DNA of 34,066 nt from Bog-756 sp037141235 (lineage in GTDB: Bacteria; Actinomycetota; Acidimicrobiia; Acidimicrobiales; RAAP-2). Position 1 is the stretch's first letter, and every line of letters begins with the position of its first letter. Under the pieces are notes generated by a model. That model made no database searches and was not told the DNA's origin. It was given only the letters and a program-made list of their open reading frames with translations. The stretch is from positions 1 through 34,066 of the forward strand of contig JBAXCY010000012.1 in the NCBI GenBank assembly GCA_037141235.1, in the 5' to 3' direction. This document shows, piece after piece, positions 15,441 to 23,237 of the stretch. Position numbers and translations under genes: made by a program.

Positions 15441-15521
15441 CCATCGAAGTTACCATCGGCCACTGCGAGTGGGGATTCACGCTCTTTGCTCCCTGTACCC
15501 ATGTTTCCTCACGGAGCGTGG

Positions 15522-16232
15522 TTATGCAAGAGGTGCAACCACACCGCTACGAAGTCCACACAGAATCGCTCCGGCGCTTAGGGCGGCTGTCTCCGCCCGC
15601 AACACGGTTGCGCCCAGCCCCACTCCGGGTCCGAAGGCAGCCCGTTCCGCATCGTCCCACCCGCCCTCGGGCCCGATGGCCACAATGGGCCGATCCAGTC
15701 CTGGAACCCTTCCGCCCACATCAGCCAGAGCCAGTGGCCCGCCAGCCAGACCGGCCACCTGGTCGAGACCGCAGACGTCGGTCACCTCGGGCAGCCGGGG
15801 GCGTCGGCACTGAGCGGCCGCCTCACGGACCACCCTGCGCAGCCGATCCACCGCCTTGGCGCCGCGATCGCCCTCCCAGCGCACCACCGAGCGTGAGGTT
15901 CGCAGCGGCACGATCCGGTCGACCCCGAGTTCGGTCAACTTCTGGGCCACCCACTCAGGGCGGTCGCCCTTGGTCGGGGCGAAGGCCACGGTGATCACGG
16001 GGTCGAGCCGACCCTCAGCCGTCACGGGCCCGTCCGGGACCAGCAGCCCGCCCGGATCGGCGCCCCGAGACCCCTTGGCCGGAGCCGAGGCGGCGATGCG
16101 GCAAGGAACCCACCGTCCCGCCCCATCCGATGCCACCACCAGCTCGCCGGATCGCAGGCGCAGCACGTCGAGCAGGTGCCGCAGGTCGGCATCGTCCACC
16201 ACCGGTGCCGCCGGGTCGGCCACGAAGACCAT
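15522..16232 (-). CDS. rsmE: 16S rRNA m3U1498 methyltransferase RsmE
   Basis: SPOUT-class methyltransferase that modifies uridine 1498 of 16S rRNA. With the ATG at 16232 it has 236 residues, the usual length, and begins with the family-typical MVFVADP and HLLDVLRLRSGELV PUA-like domain. The C-terminal knot shows QKLTELGVDRIVPL, the AIGPEGGWDDAE loop, and VLRAETAALSAGAI. A GTG at 16319, only 3 bp after the dnaJ stop, would add 29 residues; it lacks a ribosome site and the extension is not family-like, though coupling to dnaJ makes it possible. The gene follows hrcA–dnaJ, the same order as in other actinomycetes, and is the last gene under the CIRCE-controlled transcript. Confidence 0.9.
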   Translation of the reverse strand: MVFVADPAAPVVDDADLRHLLDVLRLRSGELVVASDGAGRWVPCRIAASAPAKGSRGADPGGLLVPDGPVTAEGRLDPVITVAFAPTKGDRPEWVAQKLTELGVDRIVPLRTSRSVVRWEGDRGAKAVDRLRRVVREAAAQCRRPRLPEVTDVCGLDQVAGLAGGPLALADVGGRVPGLDRPIVAIGPEGGWDDAERAAFGPGVGLGATVLRAETAALSAGAILCGLRSGVVAPLA

Positions 16233-16321
16233 GGCCACCGCTGCTACTAGCAACGGGTGGGGGGCGAGCGGCAGCGAGGACTGGTCGCCGTCCAGGGTGC
16301 CGTCTCCCTCTGGCGGCACCG

Positions 16322-17467
16322 TCAGCTGAGGGCCGAACGAAGCTTGGAGAACAGCCCCTCGCCTTGGGGCGCCTCGCCAAGGACCTCGCCCCGTGCTTCG
16401 GCCAGGGCCGCCAACAGTTCGCGTTGACGGTCGTCCAGACCGGACGGCGTGTCGACCTGCATGTGGACGTAGAGATCACCACGACCCCGTCCACGCAGCT
16501 TGGGCACACCGAGTCCTCGAAGTGTCAGCACGGCACCGCTCTGGGTGCCCTCGGCGATGGCCAGGTCCCGGCTGTCGTCCAGGGTGTCGAAGGGGACGCT
16601 GCCACCCAAGGCAGCCAATGCCATCGGCACGTGCACCGCGGCGTGTAGATCCACGCCCGAGCGCTCGAACACCTCGTCGGTGGCCACCGAGAGGTGGACG
16701 AAGAGCGCACCGTTGGGGCCGCCCCGGTAGCCGGCCGGTCCATGCCCAGCCAGGCGAAGTGTGGAACCGTCATCGACCCCGGCCGGGATGTCGACGGTCA
16801 GCGTGCGGGGTTCGGACCGGCGGCCCTCTCCCCGGCACGGCTCGCACGGACTCTCGATCGACTGACCCGAGCCCTGACACCGAGGACAGGCCACCGCAGT
16901 GATGACCTGTCCAAGGATGGACTGGCGGACCCGGCGTAGCTCACCGGCACCCTGGCACTCCGCACACCGCACTACCGAAGTGCCAGGCTTGGCTCCCGTG
17001 CCTTCGCAGGTATCGCAGTGCACCGGAATGGTCACATCCACCTTGCGCTGCACGCCGAAGACGGCTTCGCGGAACGTGAGGTTTACAACCAGCTCGGCAT
17101 CGGGCCCGGGAACCGGGCCAGCACGGCGTCCACGCCCGGGCTGGGCCCCGCCCATGCCATTGAAGAAGGCGTCGAACAGATCGCCCAGGCCGCCGGTACC
17201 GAACGGGTCGCCGCCGCCTTGGTTGCCACCCGCGGCGGCACCGAACACGCCGGCGTGCCCGTAGCGGTCGTAGCGGGCCCGACGTTCGGGATCGCTCAAG
17301 ACCTCATAGGCCAGGCCGATCTCCTTGAAGTGCTCTCCGGAGTCCGAGTCGTCCTGGTTGGTATCGGGATGGTGCGCCCTGGCTTTGGCCCGATAGGCGC
17401 GCTTCAACTCGTCATCAGTGGCGTGGCGTCCGACGCCGAGAAGTTCGTACAGGTCGGTCTCGGTCAT
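16322..17467 (-). CDS. dnaJ: Chaperone DnaJ (DnaJ2 type)
   Basis: Hsp40 co-chaperone that delivers unfolded clients to DnaK and stimulates its ATPase. The 381-residue protein has a J domain (1–70) with HPD at 33–35, a Gly/Phe-rich linker (72–110), and four CxxCxGxG zinc repeats between C151 and C211 (CDTCEGTG, CAECQGAG, CPRCQGSG, CEPCRGEG). The two substrate-binding beta domains follow. It overlaps hrcA by 4 bp, a pairing typical of the second DnaJ of actinomycetes, whereas the first sits with dnaK and grpE, which are not in this window. Expression should follow HrcA repression and heat induction. Confidence 0.95.
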   Translation of the reverse strand: MTETDLYELLGVGRHATDDELKRAYRAKARAHHPDTNQDDSDSGEHFKEIGLAYEVLSDPERRARYDRYGHAGVFGAAAGGNQGGGDPFGTGGLGDLFDAFFNGMGGAQPGRGRRAGPVPGPDAELVVNLTFREAVFGVQRKVDVTIPVHCDTCEGTGAKPGTSVVRCAECQGAGELRRVRQSILGQVITAVACPRCQGSGQSIESPCEPCRGEGRRSEPRTLTVDIPAGVDDGSTLRLAGHGPAGYRGGPNGALFVHLSVATDEVFERSGVDLHAAVHVPMALAALGGSVPFDTLDDSRDLAIAEGTQSGAVLTLRGLGVPKLRGRGRGDLYVHMQVDTPSGLDDRQRELLAALAEARGEVLGEAPQGEGLFSKLRSALS

Positions 17468-18528
17468 CGGGCCGCCTCCCCGAGGCGCTCACCGAGGCGA
17501 TCGCCCACCACCCGGGCGGCAGCCAGAGCCAGCGGGTAGTTCATGCGGGTGGGGCCCAAGAGCCCGATCGTCCCGGCCTCTACCCCGCCGACCGACACCG
17601 GCATCACCACGATGGCGCACGAGGCCAAGGGCTCGACGCCGTGCTCGGCTCCGATGGCCACCGTCAGCCCGGTATCCAAGATGTCGCGCAGGAGCGATAC
17701 CACCACCAGCTGCTGTTCCAGGATGGTGAGCACGGAGCGCACAGTGTCGACGGCGTCGAAGGCGGCCGCCATGCGCGAAGAACCACCGACGAAGAGCTGG
17801 TCGTGCCCGTCCGCCTCGGCCAGCGAGCGCAGCGCCGCGGCCCCGGCGGCGGCGATGGCATCCACCGCAGCCGTGCCGCTGGGTGCCAGAGCGCCGACTA
17901 CCTGAGCCAAGGGGGAGCCGAGCACGTGGGCGGCCAGCCGTCCACTGGCTTCGGCCAAGACGACGTCGTCGGTGTCCTCGGCCAGTTCGATCGACTGCTT
18001 GCGGACCGCACCATCAGCCAACACGACCACCACCAGGGCCGAGCGGTGTCCCAGGCCGACCAGTTGCACCGAGCGGACGGCGGCGGATTCATGCGATGGC
18101 CCGACCACCATGGCCGTGCAGTCGGTGAGGTCAGCCAGGAGGCCCGAGGTGTGCTCGAGCATCTCCTCGATCTCCCCGTGGGCGTGGTCGAAGAACTGGC
18201 GGACCTGCTGGCGTCCACCGGCGTCGAGCGGCCCCGGGCCACCGAGCTGGTCGACAAAGAAGCGGTAGCCCTTGTCGGTCGGGATGCGCCCGGCACTGGT
18301 GTGGGGCTGAGTGAGGTACCCGTCACGCTCGAGGGCCGCCATATCGGAGCGCACCGTGGCCGAGGACACGCTCACGCCGGGGGCGTCGACCACGTGCTGG
18401 GACCCGACGGGCTGGGCCGAGCCGATGTACTCGGTGACCACGGCATTGAGGATGGCCGCCTTGCGGGCGTCCAGATCCTCTTCGTCGGGTACGGAATGTT
18501 CAGTTCTGTGATCGTCGGTGGTCGGCAT
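17464..18528 (-). CDS. hrcA: Heat-inducible transcription repressor HrcA
   Basis: Repressor of class I heat-shock genes that binds CIRCE operators and whose folding depends on GroEL. The 354-residue protein has the N-terminal winged helix (residues 20–85) with EYIGSAQPVGSQ, VSSATVRSDMAALERDGYL, and HTSAGRIPTDKGYRFFVD. A GAF-like domain follows, with the terminal motif GTIGLLGPTRMNYPLALAAARVV. A CIRCE-like inverted repeat lies 64 bp upstream of the ATG, so it should repress its own operon hrcA–dnaJ–rsmE. It is separated from the upstream DtxR-family gene by 206 bp. Confidence 0.95.
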   Translation of the reverse strand: MPTTDDHRTEHSVPDEEDLDARKAAILNAVVTEYIGSAQPVGSQHVVDAPGVSVSSATVRSDMAALERDGYLTQPHTSAGRIPTDKGYRFFVDQLGGPGPLDAGGRQQVRQFFDHAHGEIEEMLEHTSGLLADLTDCTAMVVGPSHESAAVRSVQLVGLGHRSALVVVVLADGAVRKQSIELAEDTDDVVLAEASGRLAAHVLGSPLAQVVGALAPSGTAAVDAIAAAGAAALRSLAEADGHDQLFVGGSSRMAAAFDAVDTVRSVLTILEQQLVVVSLLRDILDTGLTVAIGAEHGVEPLASCAIVVMPVSVGGVEAGTIGLLGPTRMNYPLALAAARVVGDRLGERLGEAAR

Positions 18529-18591
18529 GGGGTCTCACCAGGGTGGACCGGCGGACGGGGGCGGGTACCCGTCAACTCGCACCGGTCGCTG

Positions 18592-18618
18592 TTGGCACTC
18601 CACTCTAGTGAGTGCTGG
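18592..18618. promoter_or_regulatory. CIRCE operator upstream of hrcA
   Basis: TTGGCACTC–N9–GAGTGCTGG matches the CIRCE consensus TTAGCACTC–N9–GAGTGCTAA at 8 of 9 positions in the left arm and 7 of 9 in the right arm, with exactly the right 9-base spacer. The spacer itself contains TAGAGT on the minus strand, a possible −10 element inside the operator, though no clear −35 was found. This is the expected HrcA binding site and predicts heat-inducible expression of hrcA–dnaJ–rsmE. Confidence 0.88.
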
Positions 18619-18734
18619 CCCACTCCGGCCGACCACACGCATCGATCGATCTACAACCTCGGCGTAGGTCCATACATTGCCTCACGTAGGAATCTCCGCG
18701 TAGCGCGGGTCCACGGGGCGCACGAGGGTCCGGC

Positions 18735-19394
18735 TCAGGCGCTGGCGATGAACATGCGCTCGGTCATGGCTGGGCCGAGGGCCACGGCGGCATCGCCCAT
18801 GATCAAGGTGAGCGTCCCGTCGGGTGCCCGAGACTGCACGATGGCGGTAGTTCCTGGAGTCAGTCCGTGGTCACCCAGATATGTGAGGGAGTCGGCTTCG
18901 TGCTCGACGCTCTCGGTAATCCGCACCAAGCGCACCTGCTCGCCGGCCTGGGCATCGGCCAGCGGCCGCTGCACCAACCCGTCAGGGGCGGACCCGGGGA
19001 TCGGATTGCCGTGCGGGCAGGTAGTCGGGTTGTCGAGCAGCACTACCAGTCGGGCCTCTACGTCGTCGCTGATCACGTGCTCCCACCGGCCGGCTTCGAT
19101 GTGCGCCTTGTCCCAGTCGAGGCCGATGATGTCCACCAGCAGTCGTTCGGCCAAGCGGTGCTTGCGCACTACTCCTTCAGCCAAGGCGGTGCCGGCCGGA
19201 GTCATCGAGATCTGCCGTGCGCTGCGGGTGATGAGCCCGTCGCCTTCGAGGCGGTCGAGCATCTCCGACACTGACGGAGCGGCCTTGCCCAGTCGCTCGG
19301 CCACTCGGGCCTGGATCACCGGGATCCCCTCCTCTTCGAGGGCGAAGATCGTTTCGAGGTATTCCTCGACCGGCGGATGGAAATGGTCGAGCAC
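18735..19394 (-). CDS. DtxR-family metal-dependent regulator with atypical metal site
   Basis: A 219-residue protein with the full DtxR/IdeR layout: a winged helix (1–70; RVAERLGKAAPSVSEMLDRLEGDGLI), a metal-binding dimerisation domain (75–140; RKHRLAERLLVDIIGLD, then EHVISDDVE and HGNPIPG), and a C-terminal SH3-like domain. Residue numbers align with DtxR without gaps from about 79 to 106: H79, E83, H98, E105 and H106 are kept. However, DtxR C102 is G102, and DtxR M10 corresponds to E11; E11 and E14 instead resemble the D8 and E11 ligands of the manganese sensor MntR. So the metal may be Mn rather than Fe, or the primary site may be weakened. It lies 9 bp after the permease gene in the same direction, suggesting co-transcription with the amine-oxidase cluster. 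Confidence 0.87.
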   Translation of the reverse strand: MLDHFHPPVEEYLETIFALEEEGIPVIQARVAERLGKAAPSVSEMLDRLEGDGLITRSARQISMTPAGTALAEGVVRKHRLAERLLVDIIGLDWDKAHIEAGRWEHVISDDVEARLVVLLDNPTTCPHGNPIPGSAPDGLVQRPLADAQAGEQVRLVRITESVEHEADSLTYLGDHGLTPGTTAIVQSRAPDGTLTLIMGDAAVALGPAMTERMFIASA

Positions 19395-19403
19395 GACCCC
19401 AGC

Positions 19404-20837
19404 CTACGGCATCACGCCCGGCGGTGGAGGGGCTACGTCCCCGTCAGGGGCGCGAGGGGGCCGCCGCCGGGTGGGTCGTGCCGCCCGCCGAGCCGCCTCG
19501 GCCGCCTGCAGCCCGGGCACCACCCGCACCGTGTAGAGCGCCGAGGCCGCTCCCATGGCCAGGATGATGATGAGTGGCACCGGGTCGAAACGGTTCCCCA
19601 CCGACACCGACGCCACCAAAGCCAGCACGCTGAAGATGACCAGTCCACTGATTGCCACCACCCGAACCAACGGGACCCGGAACGGGCGGTGGTGGTCAGG
19701 AACCCGGCCCCGCAGGCGCAGCACGCAGTAGGCGGCCACGGCGTAGATCAGCGCCTCGAGGGCTGCCCCCACCGCTACCAGGACCTGCCAGCCCGAGCCG
19801 CCCACCATCTCGACCACCACCGAGACGGCAAACGAGATGACGCCGAGCCCGACCACGGGCACCCAGGGCACGGCCCGATCGTTCAGCCGGGCCAGGATCG
19901 GCGGCAGGCTGCCCTCTCGAGCGGTGGCGTAGACAAACCGCGAGGCGGTGATGAAGCCCCCATTGAACGTGTTGAGGGCGGTGACGGCAGTGACGGCGGC
20001 CATGAACCACACGCCGACCGTGCCGAAGGCCCGTCCACCCAGAGCCAACTGCGGATAGGGAGTGCTCAGTTCCGCATGCGTCAGGACATGGCTCATGGCC
20101 GTGGTCATGGTGGCGCACACCACGAACAGGATCCCCACGGCAATCAGCATGGAGCGGTGGATGTGCCTAGGGTCACGCACCTCCTCGGCGTTGGTGGTCA
20201 CCCATTCGAAGGCGCTGTAGAGGAAGATGCCGAGCGCGATCGACTCCAAGAACCCAGCACCCGAATGGTGGTGCAGCGGCTGCAGCGGCGTGTGCAAGGC
20301 GGTGCCCGACCGGGTCAGGGCGACCACGGAGACCACCAGGGTCGCAACCAGGACAACGGTGGTGGCCACATCTTGGAGCCAGCCCGCGGCCCGCACCCCG
20401 CGCAGGTTGGACAGGACAGCTATCGACAGCAATGCCAGTGTCCACACCGACGTCAGCCAGCCTGGAACGTGGAGCACATGCGTGAGGGCGGCACTCACGA
20501 TGAACGCATCGGCCGCTACCACCAAAACGATGGTGCTCAGGTAGGTGAAGGTGACCGACAGCGCCACCCGGTCGTCCATGGCCCCCGACATGTACCGGCG
20601 GATGGCGGCCGCCGTCGGGAACATGCCGTTGAGCTCGCCGAAGAACCCCCAAGCCAGGAGGGCCAGCACTCCCGCCACCCCGATCGAGATCCAGGCCGAG
20701 TCGCCGGCCACGTAGGCCACCAGCCCGGCCGCGGCCAGGTACTGCAGGGCGGCGAAGGCCAGTCCGGTGGAGGTGGAGACGGCGGTCCGCAAGCCCATGG
20801 CTCGTCGCAGGCCAGCCGCTCCCGTCGACGCCGTCAC
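19404..20837 (-). CDS. APC-superfamily amino acid/amine permease
   Basis: A 477-residue inner-membrane transporter with about 12 hydrophobic helices. The APC-type landmarks are a Gly-rich first-helix region near the N-terminus, GELNGMFPTAAAIRRYM (where most family members have a P-x-x-G-G-x-Y stretch), ALGIFLYSAFEWVTTNAEEVRDP in helix 6 and NTFNGGFITASRFVYATAREGSLPPILARL in helix 8. It probably imports amino acids or amines with protons. The start is the GTG at 20837, 2 bp after the stop of the SCP2 gene; the open frame further upstream is only the antisense shadow. The C-terminal tail of about 35 residues is Arg/Pro-rich and probably cytoplasmic. Linked to an amine oxidase, it may supply the oxidase substrate. 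Confidence 0.85.
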   Translation of the reverse strand: MTASTGAAGLRRAMGLRTAVSTSTGLAFAALQYLAAAGLVAYVAGDSAWISIGVAGVLALLAWGFFGELNGMFPTAAAIRRYMSGAMDDRVALSVTFTYLSTIVLVVAADAFIVSAALTHVLHVPGWLTSVWTLALLSIAVLSNLRGVRAAGWLQDVATTVVLVATLVVSVVALTRSGTALHTPLQPLHHHSGAGFLESIALGIFLYSAFEWVTTNAEEVRDPRHIHRSMLIAVGILFVVCATMTTAMSHVLTHAELSTPYPQLALGGRAFGTVGVWFMAAVTAVTALNTFNGGFITASRFVYATAREGSLPPILARLNDRAVPWVPVVGLGVISFAVSVVVEMVGGSGWQVLVAVGAALEALIYAVAAYCVLRLRGRVPDHHRPFRVPLVRVVAISGLVIFSVLALVASVSVGNRFDPVPLIIILAMGAASALYTVRVVPGLQAAEAARRAARPTRRRPPRAPDGDVAPPPPGVMP

Positions 20838-20839
20838 GC

Positions 20840-21199
20840 TCACTGGTCGAGAAAGGCGACCATCGACATGGCGTCGAGCCGCATCACATCTTCGGACGAC
20901 CCAGCCAGGACGATTTCGCCGCTGAGGTACTTCTCGGATGGGTTGAGATCTCCCCAAAACAGGTCGGCGAAGTCCTCACTGGTGGCCGATACCACCAGGT
21001 CGGGCTGGTCCACCAGGCCCGATCGGAGGTCGGACAGCACCGAGGCGGACACGGCGATGGTGAAGCCCTCACCGGTGTCGGTGGCCACCAGGTGCACCGT
21101 GCGGTCCCAGCCCCGCAGCATGCGGGCCAGTCGGGTGTTGACGTTGCACCGCTCCTGCCAGTCGGCGTAGGCCTCGGCGATCTCTTCGGCGGTGGCCAT
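20840..21199 (-). CDS. SCP2 sterol-carrier-like domain protein
   Basis: A 119-residue protein consisting of one SCP2-like domain. The pattern of an N-terminal helix (AYADWQERCNVNTRLARML), a strand-rich middle (VHLVATDTGEGFTIAV, LVVSATSEDFADLFWGDLNPSEKYLSGEIVLAG split between strands) and a terminal helix is typical of stand-alone SCP2 proteins in actinomycetes, which bind lipids or hydrophobic ligands. There is no signal peptide. It is packed between the amine oxidase (2 bp) and the permease (2 bp), so it is translated as part of that operon. Its ligand and why it accompanies amine metabolism are unknown. Confidence 0.78.
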   Translation of the reverse strand: MATAEEIAEAYADWQERCNVNTRLARMLRGWDRTVHLVATDTGEGFTIAVSASVLSDLRSGLVDQPDLVVSATSEDFADLFWGDLNPSEKYLSGEIVLAGSSEDVMRLDAMSMVAFLDQ

Positions 21200-21201
21200 C
21201 G

Positions 21202-22656
21202 CTACTGTCGCGACGATTCGTCGAGGCCGGCTGTCCCTGTAAGCGCTGCCCCCTCAAGAGTTGCCACTACCTCGGCGGCCGCTCGCTCGCCGGACTCCAG
21301 CGCCCCTTCGATGTAGCCCGACCACACCGAGGCCGTCTCGGTGCCCGCCCAGTGGATAGGACCCACCGGCGTGCGCAGGCTGGGACCGCACGCGGTCAGC
21401 ACGCCGGGGCCCATACCGGCCACGGGGCCACCTCGGCTGTAGGGCTCCTCCGACCACCGCTGCTCGACGAACTCGATGGGCTCGGCGGCCTTCGGACCGA
21501 AGGCACGAGCCAACTCCTCCAGACAGACCCGCTGGCGACCCGCAGCTCCGTCGGACTCCGATGACCGGTCCACTGCGCCGGCGATGAACCCCATCAGGAT
21601 CCCGTGCGAGCCGTCTTCGGGCGAGTCGTCGAAGATGGCCCGGAGCATGCCGGCATCGGCCACCACCTGGCCGGAAAGACCGGCGTCGCGCCAAAACGGC
21701 TGGTCGTAGACGGCGTGGACCTTGGTGACCGAGCCCATCGGGGCGCGTTGGGCGAGCTGCTGGCGGGAGCCGGGCAGGGGCGGGTCGAAGGCGATCCGTC
21801 CCTGGACTGCGGGTGGCATGGCCACCACCAGCCGCTGGGCAGCCACCCGCCACGGGGATCGCACACCATCGGCACCCATGCGCTCGGCCGTCACGGTGAC
21901 GCCGGCAGGCTCGCCCGCTCCCCCATCGCCGTAGGAGACCGACACCACCGGGGCATCGAGCACGATCCGGTCAGCCAGGTGTTGGGCCAGCCGGAGCGCC
22001 ATCTGCTGGGCTCCGCCAGTGAAACGCCGCTCCTGAGCACCACCTGCCGTGCGGATCAGCGAGGACATGGAGCCACCGCTGTGGGCATAGGACAGGACGT
22101 AGAGCAGCGACAGCTCCTCGGGCCCACAGCCGAACACGGCCAGGGCGGCCGTGGCGACCAGGGAGCGGGCTGTCTGTGTGTCGGCAGCCGATTCGACCCA
22201 TTCGGCCAGAGTGATCCGGTCGAGTGCTCCGGCATCAGGATGGTCCCACGGATGGGTCGGCGATACCTCTTGGGCCAGAAGATCCAGATCGAGGAGGGTG
22301 GCCACCGTGTCCGCCGATCCGTCCCGATCTGACGTCGGAACCAGCCCGGTAAAGGGGTGGACCCAGCCGTCACGGACCTCGAGGTTGGAGCCGTCGAGGT
22401 AGGTGGGAAAGGTCGACACCGCGTACTCGTCGGCCAACGCTTGGAGCCGGTCCTGGGTGGGACCGATCCATTGTCCGCCTTGGTCGACCACCGCACCCGA
22501 CGGGGTCACCTCGGTGAGGACTCGGCCGCCGACACGATCGCGGGCCTCGAGCACCACCACATCGAGGCCAGCCTCGACCAGGGTGCGCGCCGTCTGCAGT
22601 CCCGAGTAGCCAGCCCCGGCCACCACGACATCGACAGTGCGGTCGGCGAGCGTCAT
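21202..22656 (-). CDS. Flavin monoamine oxidase family protein
   Basis: A 484-residue FAD-dependent amine oxidase of the MAO/putrescine-oxidase group, which oxidises primary or polyamines to aldehydes with release of ammonia and hydrogen peroxide. FAD-binding marks are GAGYSGLQTARTLVEAG at about 14–30, EARDRVGGRV, DQGGQWIGPTQ, and the C-terminal HWAGTETASVWSGYIEGALESGERAA split as usual. In mammalian MAO, the segment SGGC carries the cysteine that binds FAD covalently; here the equivalent is SRGGP, so FAD should be bound non-covalently. It lacks a signal peptide. A strong AGGAGG ribosome site precedes the ATG. It heads the operon with the SCP2 protein, permease and DtxR-family regulator. Confidence 0.9.
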   Translation of the reverse strand: MTLADRTVDVVVAGAGYSGLQTARTLVEAGLDVVVLEARDRVGGRVLTEVTPSGAVVDQGGQWIGPTQDRLQALADEYAVSTFPTYLDGSNLEVRDGWVHPFTGLVPTSDRDGSADTVATLLDLDLLAQEVSPTHPWDHPDAGALDRITLAEWVESAADTQTARSLVATAALAVFGCGPEELSLLYVLSYAHSGGSMSSLIRTAGGAQERRFTGGAQQMALRLAQHLADRIVLDAPVVSVSYGDGGAGEPAGVTVTAERMGADGVRSPWRVAAQRLVVAMPPAVQGRIAFDPPLPGSRQQLAQRAPMGSVTKVHAVYDQPFWRDAGLSGQVVADAGMLRAIFDDSPEDGSHGILMGFIAGAVDRSSESDGAAGRQRVCLEELARAFGPKAAEPIEFVEQRWSEEPYSRGGPVAGMGPGVLTACGPSLRTPVGPIHWAGTETASVWSGYIEGALESGERAAAEVVATLEGAALTGTAGLDESSRQ

Positions 22657-22790
22657 GAGCCTCCTCGTGGTCGGCGGTAGGAATGCTGATGCGATGCAGA
22701 TGGCCTACAGGTGGACGCCAGGCTTGGCCCCGGGTCGTGCTTGGGTCGCCCGAAGTTCCTGTCGCCGGCACGGGCAGTACCGTGGGATGT

Positions 22791-23237
22791 GTGGACACTA
22801 CCCCGGCACCTGATCTGGGAGACGGCGATTTCCAAGACGTGCGCGGCCCCGAGGATGCTGACGGCCTCGACATGGTCGAGTTAGAGGGAGCCGAAGGGGT
22901 TGAAGGGGTTGAAGGGGTAGAAGGGGTTGAAGGGGTTGAAGGGGTTGAAGGGGTTGAAGTCGCTGTCGCCGTCGAGCCTGGCGGGGACCCACTGCGCTTC
23001 AGCAACTGGATGCAGCGTTCGACCACCGGAGCAATCCTGTCCGGAATAGCCCTCGGACTCCACCACGCCCTGGAGCCGAAGCGCCAGCAGCCGGCCTTTG
23101 TGATGGAGGCTCCTGGCGAGCCCGAGGACCCGGACGCGCCGATCACTCTCCATTTCGACCCAGACGACCCGACCAAGACGGTGGCCGTAATTCGCGCACC
23201 GAGCGCCCCTGCTAGCCGTGACTCAGGAGATGGTTAG
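22791..23237 (+). CDS. Acidic hypothetical protein with Gly-Val-Glu repeats
   Basis: A 148-residue protein when started at the GTG at 22791; another GTG at 22782 is equally possible, and no strong ribosome site separates them. The first part is acidic; residues 33–56 are a run of one GAE and seven GVE tripeptides encoded by 9-bp tandem repeats. The C-terminal half (WMQRSTTGAILSGIALGLHHALEP, later FVMEAPGEPEDPDAPITLHF and DPTKTVAVIR) looks structured and resembles short conserved actinobacterial proteins of unknown function found next to envelope genes. There is no signal peptide and no clear membrane helix except a possible short segment around the ALGL stretch. It overlaps the end of the convergent flippase fusion by 15 bp. 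Function not recognised. Confidence 0.6.
   Translation: MDTTPAPDLGDGDFQDVRGPEDADGLDMVELEGAEGVEGVEGVEGVEGVEGVEGVEVAVAVEPGGDPLRFSNWMQRSTTGAILSGIALGLHHALEPKRQQPAFVMEAPGEPEDPDAPITLHFDPDDPTKTVAVIRAPSAPASRDSGDG
22896..22958 (+). repeat. 9-bp G-rich minisatellite coding Gly-Val-Glu
   Basis: Seven tandem copies of GGGGTTGAA (the third is GGGGTAGAA), preceded by a degenerate copy. Each unit keeps the reading frame, so copy-number change would lengthen or shorten the protein without frameshift. Runs of four Gs separated by five-base loops satisfy the simple rule for intramolecular G-quadruplexes on the coding strand and in the mRNA. Confidence 0.9.

Noticed and set aside
17641..19536. 631-codon open frame on the plus strand
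   Set aside because: It lies antisense to hrcA and the DtxR-family gene, has no family features, and is typical of spurious long frames opposite high-GC genes.
19377..21170. 597-codon His/Gly/Arg-rich open frame on the plus strand
   Set aside because: Composition (HHRDG-rich) is that of an antisense shadow of the permease and SCP2 genes, which have clear domains.
22896..22958. CRISPR or telomere-like array
   Set aside because: Units are only 9 bp, contiguous, without spacers, in frame inside a coding sequence.
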